A stretch of 64,000 bases of DNA, taken from contig PUFA01000202.1 in NCBI GenBank assembly GCA_003508835.1, positions 2,170,001 to 2,234,000 on the forward strand, in the 5' to 3' direction. The position numbers were made by a program, and so were the translations under genes. Source of the stretch: Eonycteris spelaea. Lineage: Eukaryota; Chordata; Mammalia; Chiroptera; Pteropodidae. Shown piece by piece: positions 24,111-35,845 of the stretch. Every line of letters begins with the position of its first letter. Position 1 is the stretch's first letter. The notes under the pieces were generated by a model. It was not told where the DNA came from and did no database searches. It saw only the letters and a list, made by a program, of their open reading frames with translations.

Positions 24111-24714
24111 AAACTGGAAAAAGCTCCAGAATCTGAAGTTCACGCACAACCGTCAGAGGGAAAACAGAAAAACCTTTCAAATGCAACCTCGATGTAAAAT
24201 CCTGACAAAATCTGCAATGAAAAACAGACTCGGGCAACTGAAAGTCACCGGGGTCTAAAATTCATGCAAAATCACCAGAGGAAGAAAAAAAAAAAAGTTC
24301 TGATCAAAAGCAGCTGAGACTTGGAATCTGTGACTGAGCTTGCACTGAGCACATCCAGAAAAACAAGCGTGAGATTAAAGGGTTGCCTTAGGTCCTAGGG
24401 CAGTATGGCTGGGGGCACTTAGATGCTGCCCCCGCACCCCCTCCCCCTCGACAAGCAATAAACCAAAAAACACCCCTTGTCTCAAGGTTTAAAAGAACAG
24501 AACTCTACTAGGAAAGCTTGCTTCTTTTGTTTTCGTTTTTGTCCTTGAAGAGGTAGGACTGCTCTCTTGCAGGGGGCAGCATAGCCATTTACCTCTGCAT
24601 GTTATCTTTTGGGTGAGAGTTAAGTAAGACAGGGCCGTTTAAAGAAGGGAAGGTTCCTTCGAACAAACTTCACCTCTTTCACAGTTCAGTCTAGAACCGG
24701 ACCTATACACAATT

Positions 24715-24910
24715 AGTGTGTGGCTGTCTTTTGGGGAGTTTACTGTATGCCGGGAGACATGCTACACCTTTATACCAACTGCTTCATTTAATTCCAATAA
24801 GCCAGTAAGAAGGACTTTTACCAGAATTATCAAAGCAATCGTCATACAAGTCAAGACATACCAGATAAAGGGATCCAATAATTCGCCCAGGGTCAGGAAG
24901 TAGTAAGTGA
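24715..24910 (-). repeat. MIR SINE fossil
   Basis: 'tttactgtatgccgggagac', 'cttcatttaattccaataag' and 'aattcgcccagggtcaggaa' followed by 'gtagtaagtg' follow the antisense MIR order. Confidence 0.7.
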
Positions 24911-24959
24911 CATCAGTGGCTAAAACACTTCTCAAGCCAGATTTTTAAGGAGGGCACAG

Positions 24960-25150
24960 TGGTACTAGCAAACACACCCGAGTTCAAGGTTCCGGATCAT
25001 AGTATGAGCTGATTTTTCTCAGCCTCGGCTTTCTCACCTATAAAAAGAAAAATTACGAACCTACCTCTCAGAACTGTTGGAAGTTTAGACATAGTATAAG
25101 GAAAATGACCCAGGACATAGTGAGTCCTCGATGAATGGTTGCTATTAGGA
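24960..25150 (+). repeat. MIR SINE fossil
   Basis: 'tttttctcagcctcggcttt' then 'ctcacctataaaaag' and 'gacccaggacatagtgagtc' give the sense MIR order. Confidence 0.65.
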
Positions 25151-26485
25151 GAACACAGCTACTAATAATTTTTTTGTTGTTGTTAAGTCAGAACTTGGAA
25201 GGTCTCTTCCGGGAGAACAAAGGACCATCAGCATCAAATCAGGACTTGCGTAGATAATTTGGGAAAGGCTTTTTCCTTCCCTTCATTCCCCAGAGAGCTT
25301 TAATTCTTTGCTTTTCTATTTAAGATAAGGGGAGCATTCTGGGACAGCAGGTTTGGAGATGGGGGTATTTTATGGCACATTCATGCTTTAAAAATCAAGT
25401 CTACACTCTTGGAGACCACAAACCACACTGCATTGGACTTTTCTAGAAGGGTGGGAGCAATAAACATATTCCTACAGGGAGACACAGCCTCACAGAGCCC
25501 AAGAGACCAGCCAGGGAGAATCTTCCACCCACAAAGAGGAAGGTGGTAACGTCCTTCACTTCCTCTGTGGTTTTAACCTAAACCACAACTCCTCCCTGTT
25601 AGTTATAAGTCTTTTCTTTACATACACTCAGACGTGTGTTAGCTTTCTTCCACCTAATATGTCATTCCCTTCTCTGCCATATGGAGAAATATCATGTGCT
25701 TCTCTCCCTCCAAGGAGAGCTTCTCCGGGACTCAGGAGCGGGTCTGAGCTGCACCCACAGCCCATCCATTCTGCCCATAGCTGCCTGCGTGAGGGTCTGT
25801 TCCCACACACGTCTGGAAGACCAGACCCCTTCTGAAGCCCAGGCCTGTGGCTCGGAGGCAGAGACGATGAAGAAACACGCTGTATACCACCTGGCAAAAG
25901 AGGAAACAGGCTCTGCCCTGAACTCCGAATATCAGCGTCTCCAGTCGGAGATAAATGGAGAAAAAACACTGTCTTGTTTCAGTTTCGCTTTTTTTTTTTT
26001 TTTAAGAGAGGAGAAAGAAGAATGAATGAGAGTGGAAAACGAGCGTGATGCTCAAGACGAGGAAAGGAAAATCAGAAACCGCTGCCCCTGCCCCCGCCCC
26101 CGCCCCCAAGGTGGTGGGTTCAGGAAGGTGGGCAGACTGCTGTCTCCTCACTGCTGCTGTGGTTCCCGAGTTAATATTTGCCAGACTTAGCGCGCGCCGC
26201 TGGGATAATGGGCTTGCTCCACGTCACGTGGGTCGCCATCTCGGCCCAGGGAAGGATTTCAACCATATCGCTCACCGCTCTCATTACTTGTGAGGAAATG
26301 ATCTGCCCGAGGAAAGCAGCACAAACCATAAACACATTTACTTAGACAGGCAGAGCCGCTGGGTGTACCCCTCCACCTGAGGACTGAGTTGCTGATGACC
26401 AAGTCTGGAAGGGCACTTCCCAGAGTGCATCCCAGAGCCCCTTCGGGTTATGCTCAGGTGTAACTTTCACACCTGAGCAGAAGAG
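25151..26485. other. Unassigned non-coding stretch
   Basis: Poly-T at about 25989-26004 and (GCCCCC)n at about 26086-26107. Open frames of 113 and 129 codons overlap on opposite strands and resemble nothing known. No exon called. Confidence 0.4.
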
Positions 26486-26489
26486 CGTC

Positions 26490-26830
26490 ATTTTCTAAGG
26501 AAGAATTTATTAAGTGCCGCCCATGTCAAGCAATAGTATCTATTCCATGTCATAACAACAACAACAACAACGACAACAATAAAAAGGATATTCTCTGCCT
26601 TTGAGAAGTTTCTAATCTTGGTAGGGAACCCATATGCCCCAAATCAGAATTCTAAGGCCGGAATCATTTGATCCTTCCTCACCCTTTCATCTTTGAAATT
26701 AAACAACAACAAACGTTGAAACCCAGGGAGGCTGAGTGACCGTCTTTGTCATTCAACTAGTCAATGAACAGAGACAGAACCCAAGTTTCCTAATTCCAAG
26801 CCTGGGTACCTTGCCCTTATGCTTCGCGCA
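26490..26830 (-). repeat. L2 end, (AAC)n tract and MIR fragment
   Basis: 'tttattaagtgccgcccatg' (26507) is an antisense L2-like end. 'caacaacaacaacaacgaca' at about 26557 is a short AAC tract. 'aaacccagggaggctgagtg' followed by a decayed core at 26718-26800 fits an antisense MIR. Confidence 0.55.
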
Positions 26831-26999
26831 TACTTCAAAGGGAAGAGCTAGAACAAATAACGACACAAGTTAATGTGATGCGAACCATGTGTACAGAAGT
26901 ATTATGGAATGCAAATGAAAGGAATGCCAAGTCTGAATTGAATTAGTCCAGAAAGGTTTCTTTGCAGGAAGGTCCGAAGGACGTGATGGAGAGTGATGG

Positions 27000-27140
27000 A
27001 GAGGAATTGCCGGAAATGCAACCCCCATTCTCCGAACGCCCAGTGTGTGCAGAGCGTTGGCATAGAGAGCGGAAGCACAGGAAGACGAATGCCACACGGT
27101 CCCCGCCCTGAAAGACGGCAGTACTAATGAAATTTATTAA
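27000..27140 (-). repeat. L2 LINE 3' fragment, antisense
   Basis: 'cgcccagtgtgtgcagagcg' with 'ttggcatagagagcgg' and 'cacacggtccccgccctgaa' match the antisense 'cctactgtgtgccaggc' and 'ggtccctgccctca' blocks, with unusually many CpGs. Confidence 0.6.
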
Positions 27141-27466
27141 TGGTTGAAAGGAGCGTAACTGAAGTCAGGTACACAGTTGTCACTTGGCAGGAGGGAAAGG
27201 CAGATTCTTGGAAATATTTAAATGGCAAAGAAAAGCTGGCCAGGAGCTGGGAGGAGAGATACCGTGAGAGGGAGAGCTCAAATTGTCTCAGGGTTTCACG
27301 GAGGGGGAAGGGTTTCTAAATGTAAGCTGAGTAAAAGGAAGCAATCAATTAACTTAGGTTCCAGAAATATGTGGAGTTTGTCCCTGTAGACCTAATGGGT
27401 TGATTTGTCCGTCGTATGGATTATGCCTGATTCGTTCAGAGCTTGATATCATGAAGACATTAAAAC

Positions 27467-27471
<5 letters not shown>

Positions 27472-27525
<54 letters not shown>

Positions 27526-27537
27526 AGGGAGAGAGAA
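27472..27537. repeat. (GA)n microsatellite
   Basis: About 65 bases of GA/GAGAGG. The alternating Arg-Glu or Leu-Ser reading frames here are artefacts. Confidence 0.95.
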
Positions 27538-27540
27538 ATT

Positions 27541-28850
27541 GGTAGAAAAACTTGGAAAGCACTGCTCCAAAGCTCATACTGGTAAAACCAAAGACGAAAG
27601 GGGCCTTTGAGATCAATTGGTCTAACAGCTATCACGACAAATGGAAAGATCGAGGTCCAGAGAACAAAGCAAAAGCTTATCTTTCCACTCAGGGAAGAAA
27701 AGGGTTGAGCCCCACACTAGAGCCACTTGGTTCTCTAGCGGGGATATTTTCTAAGCCAAAAATGGGGCGCAAAATACAAGTGCGTGGAACAGAATGTTTA
27801 AAAGGAAGACCAAAGGTTGCTGTGGTCCTAGACGATGCTTCCAGAATGTTCCATCCTTGGTCCTTTTGTTTGCCAGAGGCACATTTCAGAAGAGAATCAC
27901 CCTCTACTCACGTTATGAGCGCCTTCAACAGCCATAAAAGAAGCATCGCATCTATTCCCATTCGAGGTGAGCCCTTGGTGAAAAGAAAAGCTACAAGGAC
28001 TACAGGCAAGTCTTTGAAAAACAAAATGACATGAGGAAGAGCTTAAGACTATCGTTCCCAGGGCACCAAGTTTTCTCCAGAGCCTACCATGTGCAGGGCT
28101 CAATAAATTCTAAATATAGACTATAGTAAGCTGATGATGACCTTGGCTAGTGCGTGCCTTGGATATCACAAGGTACTCATACTGCGACAATTTAACCCGG
28201 GTTTATTTTTTACTTGTATAAATGCAAATCCAATTATTTTAATACCATGGTTAGATCATTTCTATTTGTTCAGAAACCAAAAAATTCCCAAATATTAGTA
28301 GAATAACTGCAGGAAGCTTTGTGGATTATTCTTGCATTAAAACAGTCATCCAAATATGCGTCAAGCCCTGTCCACACAAAAATAACGTAATGATATCCTT
28401 TATATAGACTTTTCTCTCTTGATTGTCCTAGATCTGCACGAATTCATCCTCACTTTCTCATCTAACTTCTCTAATGACAGAGACCAACAGTCAGTTAAAT
28501 TGCTCACCACGGCCGGAACCCATCACCTCTGCCTCATTAGGCTGGTATTAGAGAGCCATGTCGCACTATCTCCCTAAGAGTTAGTCAGAGCAGACAAACC
28601 CAGGAAGACGCAAGACCCACACTTGATGATCACCACTGTCCTAAGCCAAGCAGCACATCCCATTCATTAGTGCTACATTTCAAATTTCAATCCGCACCAC
28701 GATGTTTAGTTTTGCAAGAAAATAGACTTGCAGAGCTCTGTGCTTTCGGTTTCTATGTGTTGAATTTCTGATTCCCACTTCCTGTCTTTGCCTGCGAGGA
28801 AGTGAGCTAATTCACCTTTGTGATTCAGTGTGTGCTATGGTGTTTCATCA
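27541..28850. other. Unassigned non-coding stretch
   Basis: A 160-codon open frame (27552-28034, plus) has no recognisable domain, and its amino-acid content looks random. 28180-28860 is AT-rich and low in repeats and may hold regulatory sequence. Confidence 0.4.
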
Positions 28851-28854
28851 AGAA

Positions 28855-29050
28855 ATACTACCTTTTAGAATGTACATATTTGCATGTGCATAGACTATCT
28901 CCAGAAAGATATATGAAAAACTGGTTATCTCTGGAGTGGCTAAAGGGAGGGGCAAAGTGGAAGGGGCCAGTTTCATGTATACATACCCTTTTGTGAATTT
29001 TATAGTTTGTGGAAGCATCATCTACTCATTAAAAAAAAATGTTTGAGAAA
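28855..29050 (+). mobile_element. L1 LINE 3' UTR fragment
   Basis: 'catagactatctccagaaag', 'gaaaaactggttatctctgg' and 'acccttttgtgaattttata' then an A run match the terminal 3' UTR of older L1M elements. Confidence 0.75.
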
Positions 29051-29704
29051 CTTTTTAATGAGTCAACGAACATCCTTGCTGAGCTTCTTAATCCCTAAAT
29101 ATGTTTCATCAGTGACCAAGATTAAACAGCAGTGGATTCCCAACACTTTAAAGGCATTGAATCCACTCTGATCTCGCCTGTCTCTTATTCCTCCACAGTG
29201 CATCGGGCGCCATATTTTTTTTAAAACATCAAGCAAAGTCAATTTGAAAAAAAAACAAAACAAAACTCCTGAGACTTTTATGTCACTGTCCAAAATAACT
29301 GGACATTCTTGGGGGCGTGTCAAAACCGTACCTGGGAACCACAGAAATACAGGTTCTGAGAGTGTTAGTTACTTGTTCTAAATCTGCAGAATCCAGTGAT
29401 GTATAAATGCACATAAATTCTATCTGGTTTACTTTCATTTCCTTGGGTGTATCAGATCCAGTGACCAATTATTTGCACGCGGGCAAAGATATCTAAATTA
29501 CAACACAAGGTCGAAGCCTTAAATAGGTAAATATGGCACATGGTTACGGGATCTTTTGCAAAACTGCACCAGCCTTTTGAAACGAGAGGGAAGAACAGCT
29601 ATTCCCCTATCCCTGCCCAAAAGAGACATTCACTGTACTTGCACTCCCTAGAAACTTCGTTTTGGAATTGTAGACACTAACAACAGGAAGCAATGAGAAA
29701 CGCG

Positions 29705-30020
29705 CAGACTACAGAACCACACGGAGCTGAGTTCGAATCACGCAGCGTGTTAGTCGAGTGACTTCTGACAGTTCAGCGCGATCTTACGGGTTAAACACCT
29801 GCTGTGCGGGCACTTCGCGAGGTGCTGGGCACTGGGTACAGAGCAGTGAAGGAGGCGACCGATGAGCTTATCGTTCGGTGGGGCAGATGGACAGTAAGAA
29901 TACAAGGAAGCGTGTGAGGGACGATGACAAGGAGCCACGCGGGGGAGCTAACCTGGGCTAGCGGTCGGAGGTGGCCTTCTGGAGGAGTGACGTTCAGGGT
30001 GAGCCCTGAAGGGATGACCT
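29705..30020. repeat. MIR start (+) and L2 3' fragment (-)
   Basis: 'gagctgagttcgaatcacgc' (29725) is the tRNA-derived MIR start on plus. From about 29785, 'aaacacctgctgtgcgggca', 'ggtgctgggcactgggtaca' and 'tctggaggagtgacgttcag' are antisense L2. Confidence 0.65.
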
Positions 30021-30021
30021 T

Positions 30022-30185
30022 GGAGTTGACCTGGTGAAGCCACTCCCTCATCTTCAGGTTCTTGTCTGTAAAACAGGGATTGGGATAGCTACCTCAGTGC
30101 TTTTCTCTAAAGAGTTGATGAGTTTCGAAGTTTTAAAGCATGGAGCACATCCGGCACACAGTAAATGCTCAATAAATGCTAGCTT
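30022..30185 (+). repeat. MIR SINE 3' half
   Basis: 'ttcttgtctgtaaaacaggg', 'cacatccggcacacagtaaa' and 'tgctcaataaatgctagc' are sense MIR. Confidence 0.8.
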
Positions 30186-30539
30186 CCGTTATTTGTTCTT
30201 TTCGTCCAGTCTCCTTCGGGTTATGTACGAGGCAGCCCTCGAAAGTGTAAAACTTACCAAACGGCCTTGCAGGCGAATACTTATGTTTTTTTAAGTCTTT
30301 GAGTTTCAAATCTCTGGCGCACACTTCACGGGAGGGAGAGATGAGGACCTGGTCCACATTCTCTCGGTAGGAATGCCCTCGGCTCAGGGCTGCTTATTCA
30401 CCGTGGCCACGGAGGCGGGTCCCCAGATGTCTTCTGTCACGGGGTTAACACGTTGTAGGAGTCAGATCTAAAGTCCTGGCCCCCTCCAAGGCTGTTGGGT
30501 CTCCCCGTTTAATCAGACACGAGACAAATCGCGTGCTGC

Positions 30540-30700
30540 GGCAGAGGCGTACAAACACGCTTTAATTACAATATTGTAACACCAATTAGAGATCTATCTA
30601 ATCGAGGACTCGGCACTTCCTGCTTGGATATTACTCCCATGTTGGGATAATTACTGCTAATTAAGCTTGGAACTAATTAGGCTAAATGATCTCATTTATA
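30540..30700. promoter_or_regulatory. Homeodomain-site cluster with palindromic SOX-like site, candidate enhancer
   Basis: At least six TAAT/ATTA cores lie in 130 bases: TTAATTA (30562-30568), CAATTAG (about 30583), CTAATCG (about 30598), ATAATTAC (about 30646), CTAATTAAG (about 30657) and CTAATTAGG (about 30673). At 30566-30579 is the perfect 14-bp palindrome TTACAATATTGTAA, which holds two facing ACAAT SOX-type half sites. No repeat family was recognised. Enhancer function is inferred from motif density. Confidence 0.45.
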
Positions 30701-31059
30701 CCAACAAAGATGACTTCTAGGAGTTCATAAGAAAAACCAGGGTGATTTTATCATTCCTGGACTCTGTGGCATTTCACACTGGGAGAAAAAAAAAAAAAAA
30801 CCCCACACCATCCCCTGCCATCGAGGTGCACAGACCGTCTGTTCCCCTGGAATTGGTCCCAGATGGCAGTAGGATCTTCATTTGTCTACACGGATTCTCC
30901 TATACAGAGAAACGAATGGTGTCAGAACGCTGTCCACTCAGATCACGCCGTGACCTCCCACGAGCGGCAACCACAGCCTCACGAAGGGGCAGCCATGAAG
31001 AGCAGTGACGGCGGTAAAGGGTGACCCCCTGAGGTCTTGTTCAGAGTCCCTTTCTGCCA

Positions 31060-31240
31060 TGTAGAGCAAGGCTGGGTTTGCGGGTCAGTCAGATCTGGGT
31101 CTGGGTACGTCATGCATACTACCTACGCCTCGGCGTTCCGTCTCCAGCTCAGGAATCATGACGATGCCACGGAGTGTTTGTGTGAGGGTTGATAAGATAA
31201 CACGTATGGAATGAAGGGTGTACTTGGCACACAGCCCTCG
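31060..31240 (+). repeat. MIR SINE fossil
   Basis: 'ggtcagtcagatctgggtct', 'gtgtgagggttgataagata' and 'tgtacttggcacacag' follow the sense MIR order. Confidence 0.6.
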
Positions 31241-31339
31241 AGAAGGGATAGGAATTTCTTTTTCTTCGAGGCACCTTAATACCCACTTCTGAACTTCGCC
31301 TACACCTTCCCTGTCTTGCGACTCTTTCCCTGCACAATG

Positions 31340-31625
31340 CAATGGTCGTGGCAAGAAGCACGTGGCAGGGGGTTAGGAAACCTGGCCCTTTCCGGTTTAT
31401 CTCTAACTAGCTGCACGACGAGCGAGTTCATTCTCCTTTCACGCTGGCTGGTTCACGTGAATTTTCTTACTTTACCTTTCCAGAAATACTACCCGTTTGC
31501 AAAGTGAGGAAACCGAGACCTACATCAATTTCCAAAACCAAGTAAACAAAAACCCCTCACGGCTATGAAATGACAAGGCCAAGGACTGAACCCAGGTCTC
31601 ACGCCAGAGCCCTCCCTTTGCTGTA
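31340..31625. repeat. Two opposed MIR fragments
   Basis: 31345-31470 is a sense MIR ('ctaactagctgcacgacgag'). 31490-31620 is antisense ('aagtgaggaaaccgagacc', then 'aactgaacccaggtctcacg'-like sequence). They are arranged tail to tail. Confidence 0.55.
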
Positions 31626-31789
31626 ATTAGTGTAAACGCTGTTACACGGAATTGCTTTTTTTTTTTTGGTCCTTGCCATCTGTAACTAAAGGAACCAGGG
31701 AAGACATTTCCAAGGTCCCTTCCGGTTCTGAGAATCTGTGTTTCGGTTCCCTGGCGTGAGCCTCTCGACCTGATTCTTAGCCAGCGGTA

Positions 31790-32420
31790 CTCATCAATTA
31801 AGAAATCTTTATTGCGCGTCTGATACACGCTCTATCCAGTCCCCTTGAAGAAACAGGCCTAGTCCTGAAAATATTATCCCGTTATCGCGAGTATCTGTGA
31901 AAAAAGAATACGATCGGACATTTTGGGGGGGGGCCAAAGGCCTAAATAAACTAGGGGCAGGGGTATAAGATTCAATAAGAGAACAACAGTACTCTCGAGG
32001 ATCTCGGGATTTAGAGGAGCAAAGATGAACACACGCACCATTATGATGAAACAAAGTAAATCCGAAAAGAAGTATGGACACAGTGCTAAACGGAGAAAGA
32101 AAATGCTGAGTCTGGAGACACTCCTAAGGTGGAGGCGACAGATCTCATGGCTGTTTGGATGTCGACGGTGAGGGGGAGAAAGCCTGCAGCGAGTTTCTAG
32201 CTGGATGAAAGGGGACCGGAGGGGAGGTGGTGTTATTTAACGAGGAGAGGGAAGACGGGAGGAGATTTCGTCTGTTCAGATGAAAGTGACTGTGTTTTGT
32301 CGTGCTCCAGGGACCCATGGGAGATCAAAGTTGAGGGGTCCACGACTAGCTGAAAATGTGTCCAGAATCCAGGAGAGAAATCAGTCGGGTGGGGGTGAGG
32401 GGGTGGGGCGGGCAAAGGGA
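31790..32420 (-). repeat. L2 LINE 3' fragment, antisense
   Basis: 'aagaaatctttattgcgcgt' (31799) is the antisense end. Further in, 'ggtggtgttatttaacgagg' (about 32226) and the 'ggagaaatcagtcgggtggg' segment (about 32373) match antisense L2 internal order. CpG content is high for such an old element. Confidence 0.65.
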
Positions 32421-32469
32421 TAAGATGAGGTTTTGAAAGGTTTAACCAATTTCGAGTGACGGTGCTTGG

Positions 32470-33090
32470 TCTTACTCGTCATAGGGAAAACTATGATTAA
32501 GGACACCGTCGCTCACCCTGTCCCCTCGCCGTCCCGGCGCTCCTGGCCACACTTCTATCGCTCACATCCTGACGGAGCAGGCGAGAACGGGAAAACCGGG
32601 TCCCCCGGCGCCGACGCTGACAAGGCAAAGCTCCCACCCTCCGCACTTGGTGGAACTGCTTTCACCCAGGTGGCAAATGACTTCCAACTGTCCAACCAAC
32701 GGGCTGGCCCTCGCCGGCCGACGTCGCGGCTGACTTCCGGCGGGATGGGCACCGTGGGCGCCCCGGGGCCTCTTGCAGCTCGGTCCCTCCCCTCCGTGTC
32801 TTCCGAAAGGCCAGCTTCCTCCTCTCTCTCCGTCTCCCTTTCTCTCTGGCCCCGCCTACCTTTTCATTCAGCACGCGCTGCCCGCGTGCGCTCCCATCGC
32901 TTCCACTGCCGCTTGGAAACAGACGGCTCTCAGGCCAGGGTCTCCAGACAGCCTGGTGACCACGGGGCTGGCGCACAGCGAGCACGCAGGCGACGTCTGT
33001 CTGCGGAAAGAGACGCTCCGCGGGACGTTTCCAACCGCGGGCTCCGGGAAGGCCTCGGCATCAGCACGTGCCACAGGCTTCGGATTCAAC
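32470..33090. promoter_or_regulatory. CpG island 3, no gene assigned
   Basis: About 600 bases with frequent CpG, e.g. 'ccggccgacgtcgcggctga' (32715-32734) and 'acgctccgcgggacg' (33013-33027). It lies between an antisense L2 (31790-32420) and a sense L2 (33190-33870). A moderate minus-strand donor (AAG then GTAGGC, at about forward 32855-32863) is present. A 243-codon plus-strand frame is composition-driven and shows no domain. It could be an orphan intragenic or intergenic island. Confidence 0.55.
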
Positions 33091-33189
33091 ACAAACAGAA
33101 CGATCTTCTCCTGTGGCTGATCCTTCTTTTACAACCCCTCCCCTCCTCACCCCCCCCCCCACTTTTTAAAACATTTTCAGAAAATGGCA

Positions 33190-33870
33190 CCTTTTAACAC
33201 CCAGGAGCTGAGGCTAGAAGGCAGAGTCTTCCGAAACCCTGCCCACTCCCTCCCTCCCACCTTGTCTTACAGAATCGACCTCCCGAACATTTCCAACAGG
33301 CCCCTTCTTCCTCATTCCCACTGCCAACGGCCCTCACCGCCTCTCTCGGTATCTCGTCCAGCCTAGCCCTGTTCCAAAGTACTGTCACAATCGTACAGGA
33401 CAAAGTTCAGATTCCTCGTCATGGGACGGTCCCTTCCTCTTCCGGCCCCTTGCTCACTTCCTTCTACTCTCTCCGAAAATGCTTCTTTTCAAGAAAACAA
33501 CTATTTCCTGGGAAGACTTGTTCTCGGATAGCCGCATGACTTGACACATTCTGTCCCCTGAGCCTGGCGCCCTTCCTCCACGCGCCTCTCCCCTCCCCCT
33601 TGTTCGCCAGAAGACCCCTTAGACACGGAAAGCCCATGCTAAGGAGTTGTCTCCTTCCCCTGCGTCCCCCGGCTGACTGGTGTCCGCCTTCCCTCCGCAG
33701 GCTTCTAGGAAGACTTCTTGCCCCTTTACGTTGGACTGTTTATGAAGCCCTACGTAACAGAGTATGCTTCCTGAAGGGAAGACATTTATCTTATGGTTTC
33801 TAGGGATCCCTGGCCTCTGGCACAGTGGTGGGTCCTCAGGGAAGGACTGAATAAATAAATAGATGACCGA
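33190..33870 (+). repeat. L2 LINE 3' fragment
   Basis: Sense L2 order: 'acaggacaaagttcagattc' (33396), 'ccccttgctcacttccttc' (33446), 'ggaagacatttatcttatgg' (33778), 'cctggcctctggcacagtgg' (33809) and 'ggactgaataaataaatag' (33845). Confidence 0.75.
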
Positions 33871-35475
33871 GAACGGTGGGAGAAATGGGACGGACATATA
33901 AAAAAGCCACGGAAAGAAAACGTAAGCACGTGCACGACGATGCATATGAAGAAATGGCACCTCCTCTCAGAAGCCCCCCGCCAGGGCCTGGAGAGAAGGT
34001 GGCCTTTCTTCCGCGATGTCCTCAAGTCTAACCACGTCACTTCCTACGTCTTTTCGAAGGGTCTGCGGGAATGAGAGAAACCGGTAATAGAAGATCGCTG
34101 AGAGTCCTCTTGAGTTTGCCTTCCTCTTGCATCGGACCTCTTTCTATATTTAAGAAAATAAGTAAACGGTTCCCCCTCGGATGGGTGGATAGAAAGCACA
34201 AACTATTCATTCTTGTTCTGATTGGATCCAAGTGAAGGGACTGAGAAATGGGTTTGTTTTGCTTGTTTTTAATTTTTTTTTTTTTCTCCAACAACCTTTC
34301 TGGTTAAGCACGGCCCAGGTGAAATGTAATGAAAGGAGGGATTTAAGCGTTTAGAAGCTGAGACAAATGATACACTGTGATTCCTCACAATCCTGAGATT
34401 TTGCGACTCTACGAAGCCCCCGGCATCCTGGGTCGTGGATTGTGTGGGTCAGCGGGACATTTGTTAGGAAGAATTTGCTCGCTTAGGTTTTAAAGCCCTC
34501 GAGGCTGTGGAGCACATCTCCTATGAGCTAATTTGACTGCAGTTTTGCCTTACGCCCTTCCATCCTAGGGCAGAACCTTACTGGGAGAAGTAACATGGCT
34601 AGAACTTTCTTGGGGTGAGTGGGGAGCTTGGACATCCAAAAAGATAAGGTGCCGGCGACAGAGGTAGGTGGGATGGTGAAGTATTTGAAGATTGGCATTC
34701 AAGGGCCTCCACGGGGAGACACCATGCTTGGGCAAGGAGAGGGCATGGGGTTCGCTAGTGTCTGCGCAAGTGAGTTGCAGGGCAGTGTGCCGGCATCGGA
34801 CAGTATAATTATTAGAGCTGAAAAGGAACATGAAATTCGAAATAGATAGGGAAAGGCAGTCGGACCTGCTGGGTCACTAGGAATGCCGCCCTCAGAGGAG
34901 ATAAAGGGATCTGTACATTGGGAGGAGGGAGAGATCGGCTTCTGAGATTGGCGTGGGGGTGGAGGTCCGAGGACAAGGACAGCTCTCGGCTCCAGGATGC
35001 AGGAACACTACTTGCTTTCACTTCTCACAGTCCCGTGATTTCCTCATGGAACTTCTTCCAACAGAGTTAGACGTTATTCCCACGGAGGATCAGCTACATG
35101 CAAGCTTGATGCTTTAAAAATATATTGATTTTTGTACCATTACTAGTTGAGCATATCTGATGTTTTTTAAGTGAAGTATTTTCTCCTGGCTTTTACTTGA
35201 CTCAGGGAAAAAAAAAAAAGGTATGGGTTCCATTTTGTTTTTCCCTCTTAAATTTCCCTTAGGCAGATACCAAGAATGTGCGAAATGTCAACTCAGTTCA
35301 AATATACTGGAAATAAGTTATTTATGATTATGAAAAGCAGGCCAGAATAGAATTCTCTTCTTAAACCTGATGATAGAAATATGTCAAGGAAATTTTTAAG
35401 TCTCTTCTGAACACTTAGCTTGATTTCCTAGCTTCTGGACATGCATTCACTCTCACAAGAAATCGTTATCAGCTA
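33871..35475. other. Unassigned non-coding stretch
   Basis: A T run at about 34271-34284 and an A run at 35208-35219. Repeated small open frames, none convincing. No repeat recognised with confidence. Confidence 0.4.
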
Positions 35476-35479
35476 AAGA

Positions 35480-35845
35480 TGTGCTACATGGAAGCAATGA
35501 AACATTACTCAGTTGCAAAAAAGAATGCAGTTTTACGGGTGGACCTAGAAGGTTTCATGCTAAGTAAAATAAGTCAGAGAAAGACAGTACCATATGATTT
35601 CAATTCCATGTGAAATCTAAAAAACAAAACAAACAAACAAAACAGAAACAAACTCATGGATAGAGAGGAACATAGTCAATAATATTGCAATAACTATGTG
35701 TGCTGTCAGGTGAGTGTCAGACTTATCGGGGGGTCACTTTGTAAGGTATACGGGTGTCTAACCACGAAGCTGTACACCTGAAACTAACATAATATTGAAT
35801 GTCAACTGTAATTGAAAAATTTTTTTAAATTTTCTTTAATAAAAA
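35480..35845 (+). mobile_element. L1 LINE 3' end with A-rich tail
   Basis: 'gcaaaaaagaatgcagtttt', 'catgctaagtaaaataagtc', 'acacctgaaactaacataat' and 'tgaatgtcaactgtaattga' are the sense L1 3' end, of the type widespread in non-primate placental mammals. An (AAAC)n tract sits at about 35622-35650 and a poly-A-like tail follows. Confidence 0.9.

Noticed and set aside
27552..28034. 160-codon open frame
   Set aside because: No homology that I recognise, no splice or promoter context, and random-looking residue content.
29725..29745. tRNA-like B box ('gagttcgaatc')
   Set aside because: It belongs to the tRNA-derived head of a MIR. No cloverleaf can be formed.
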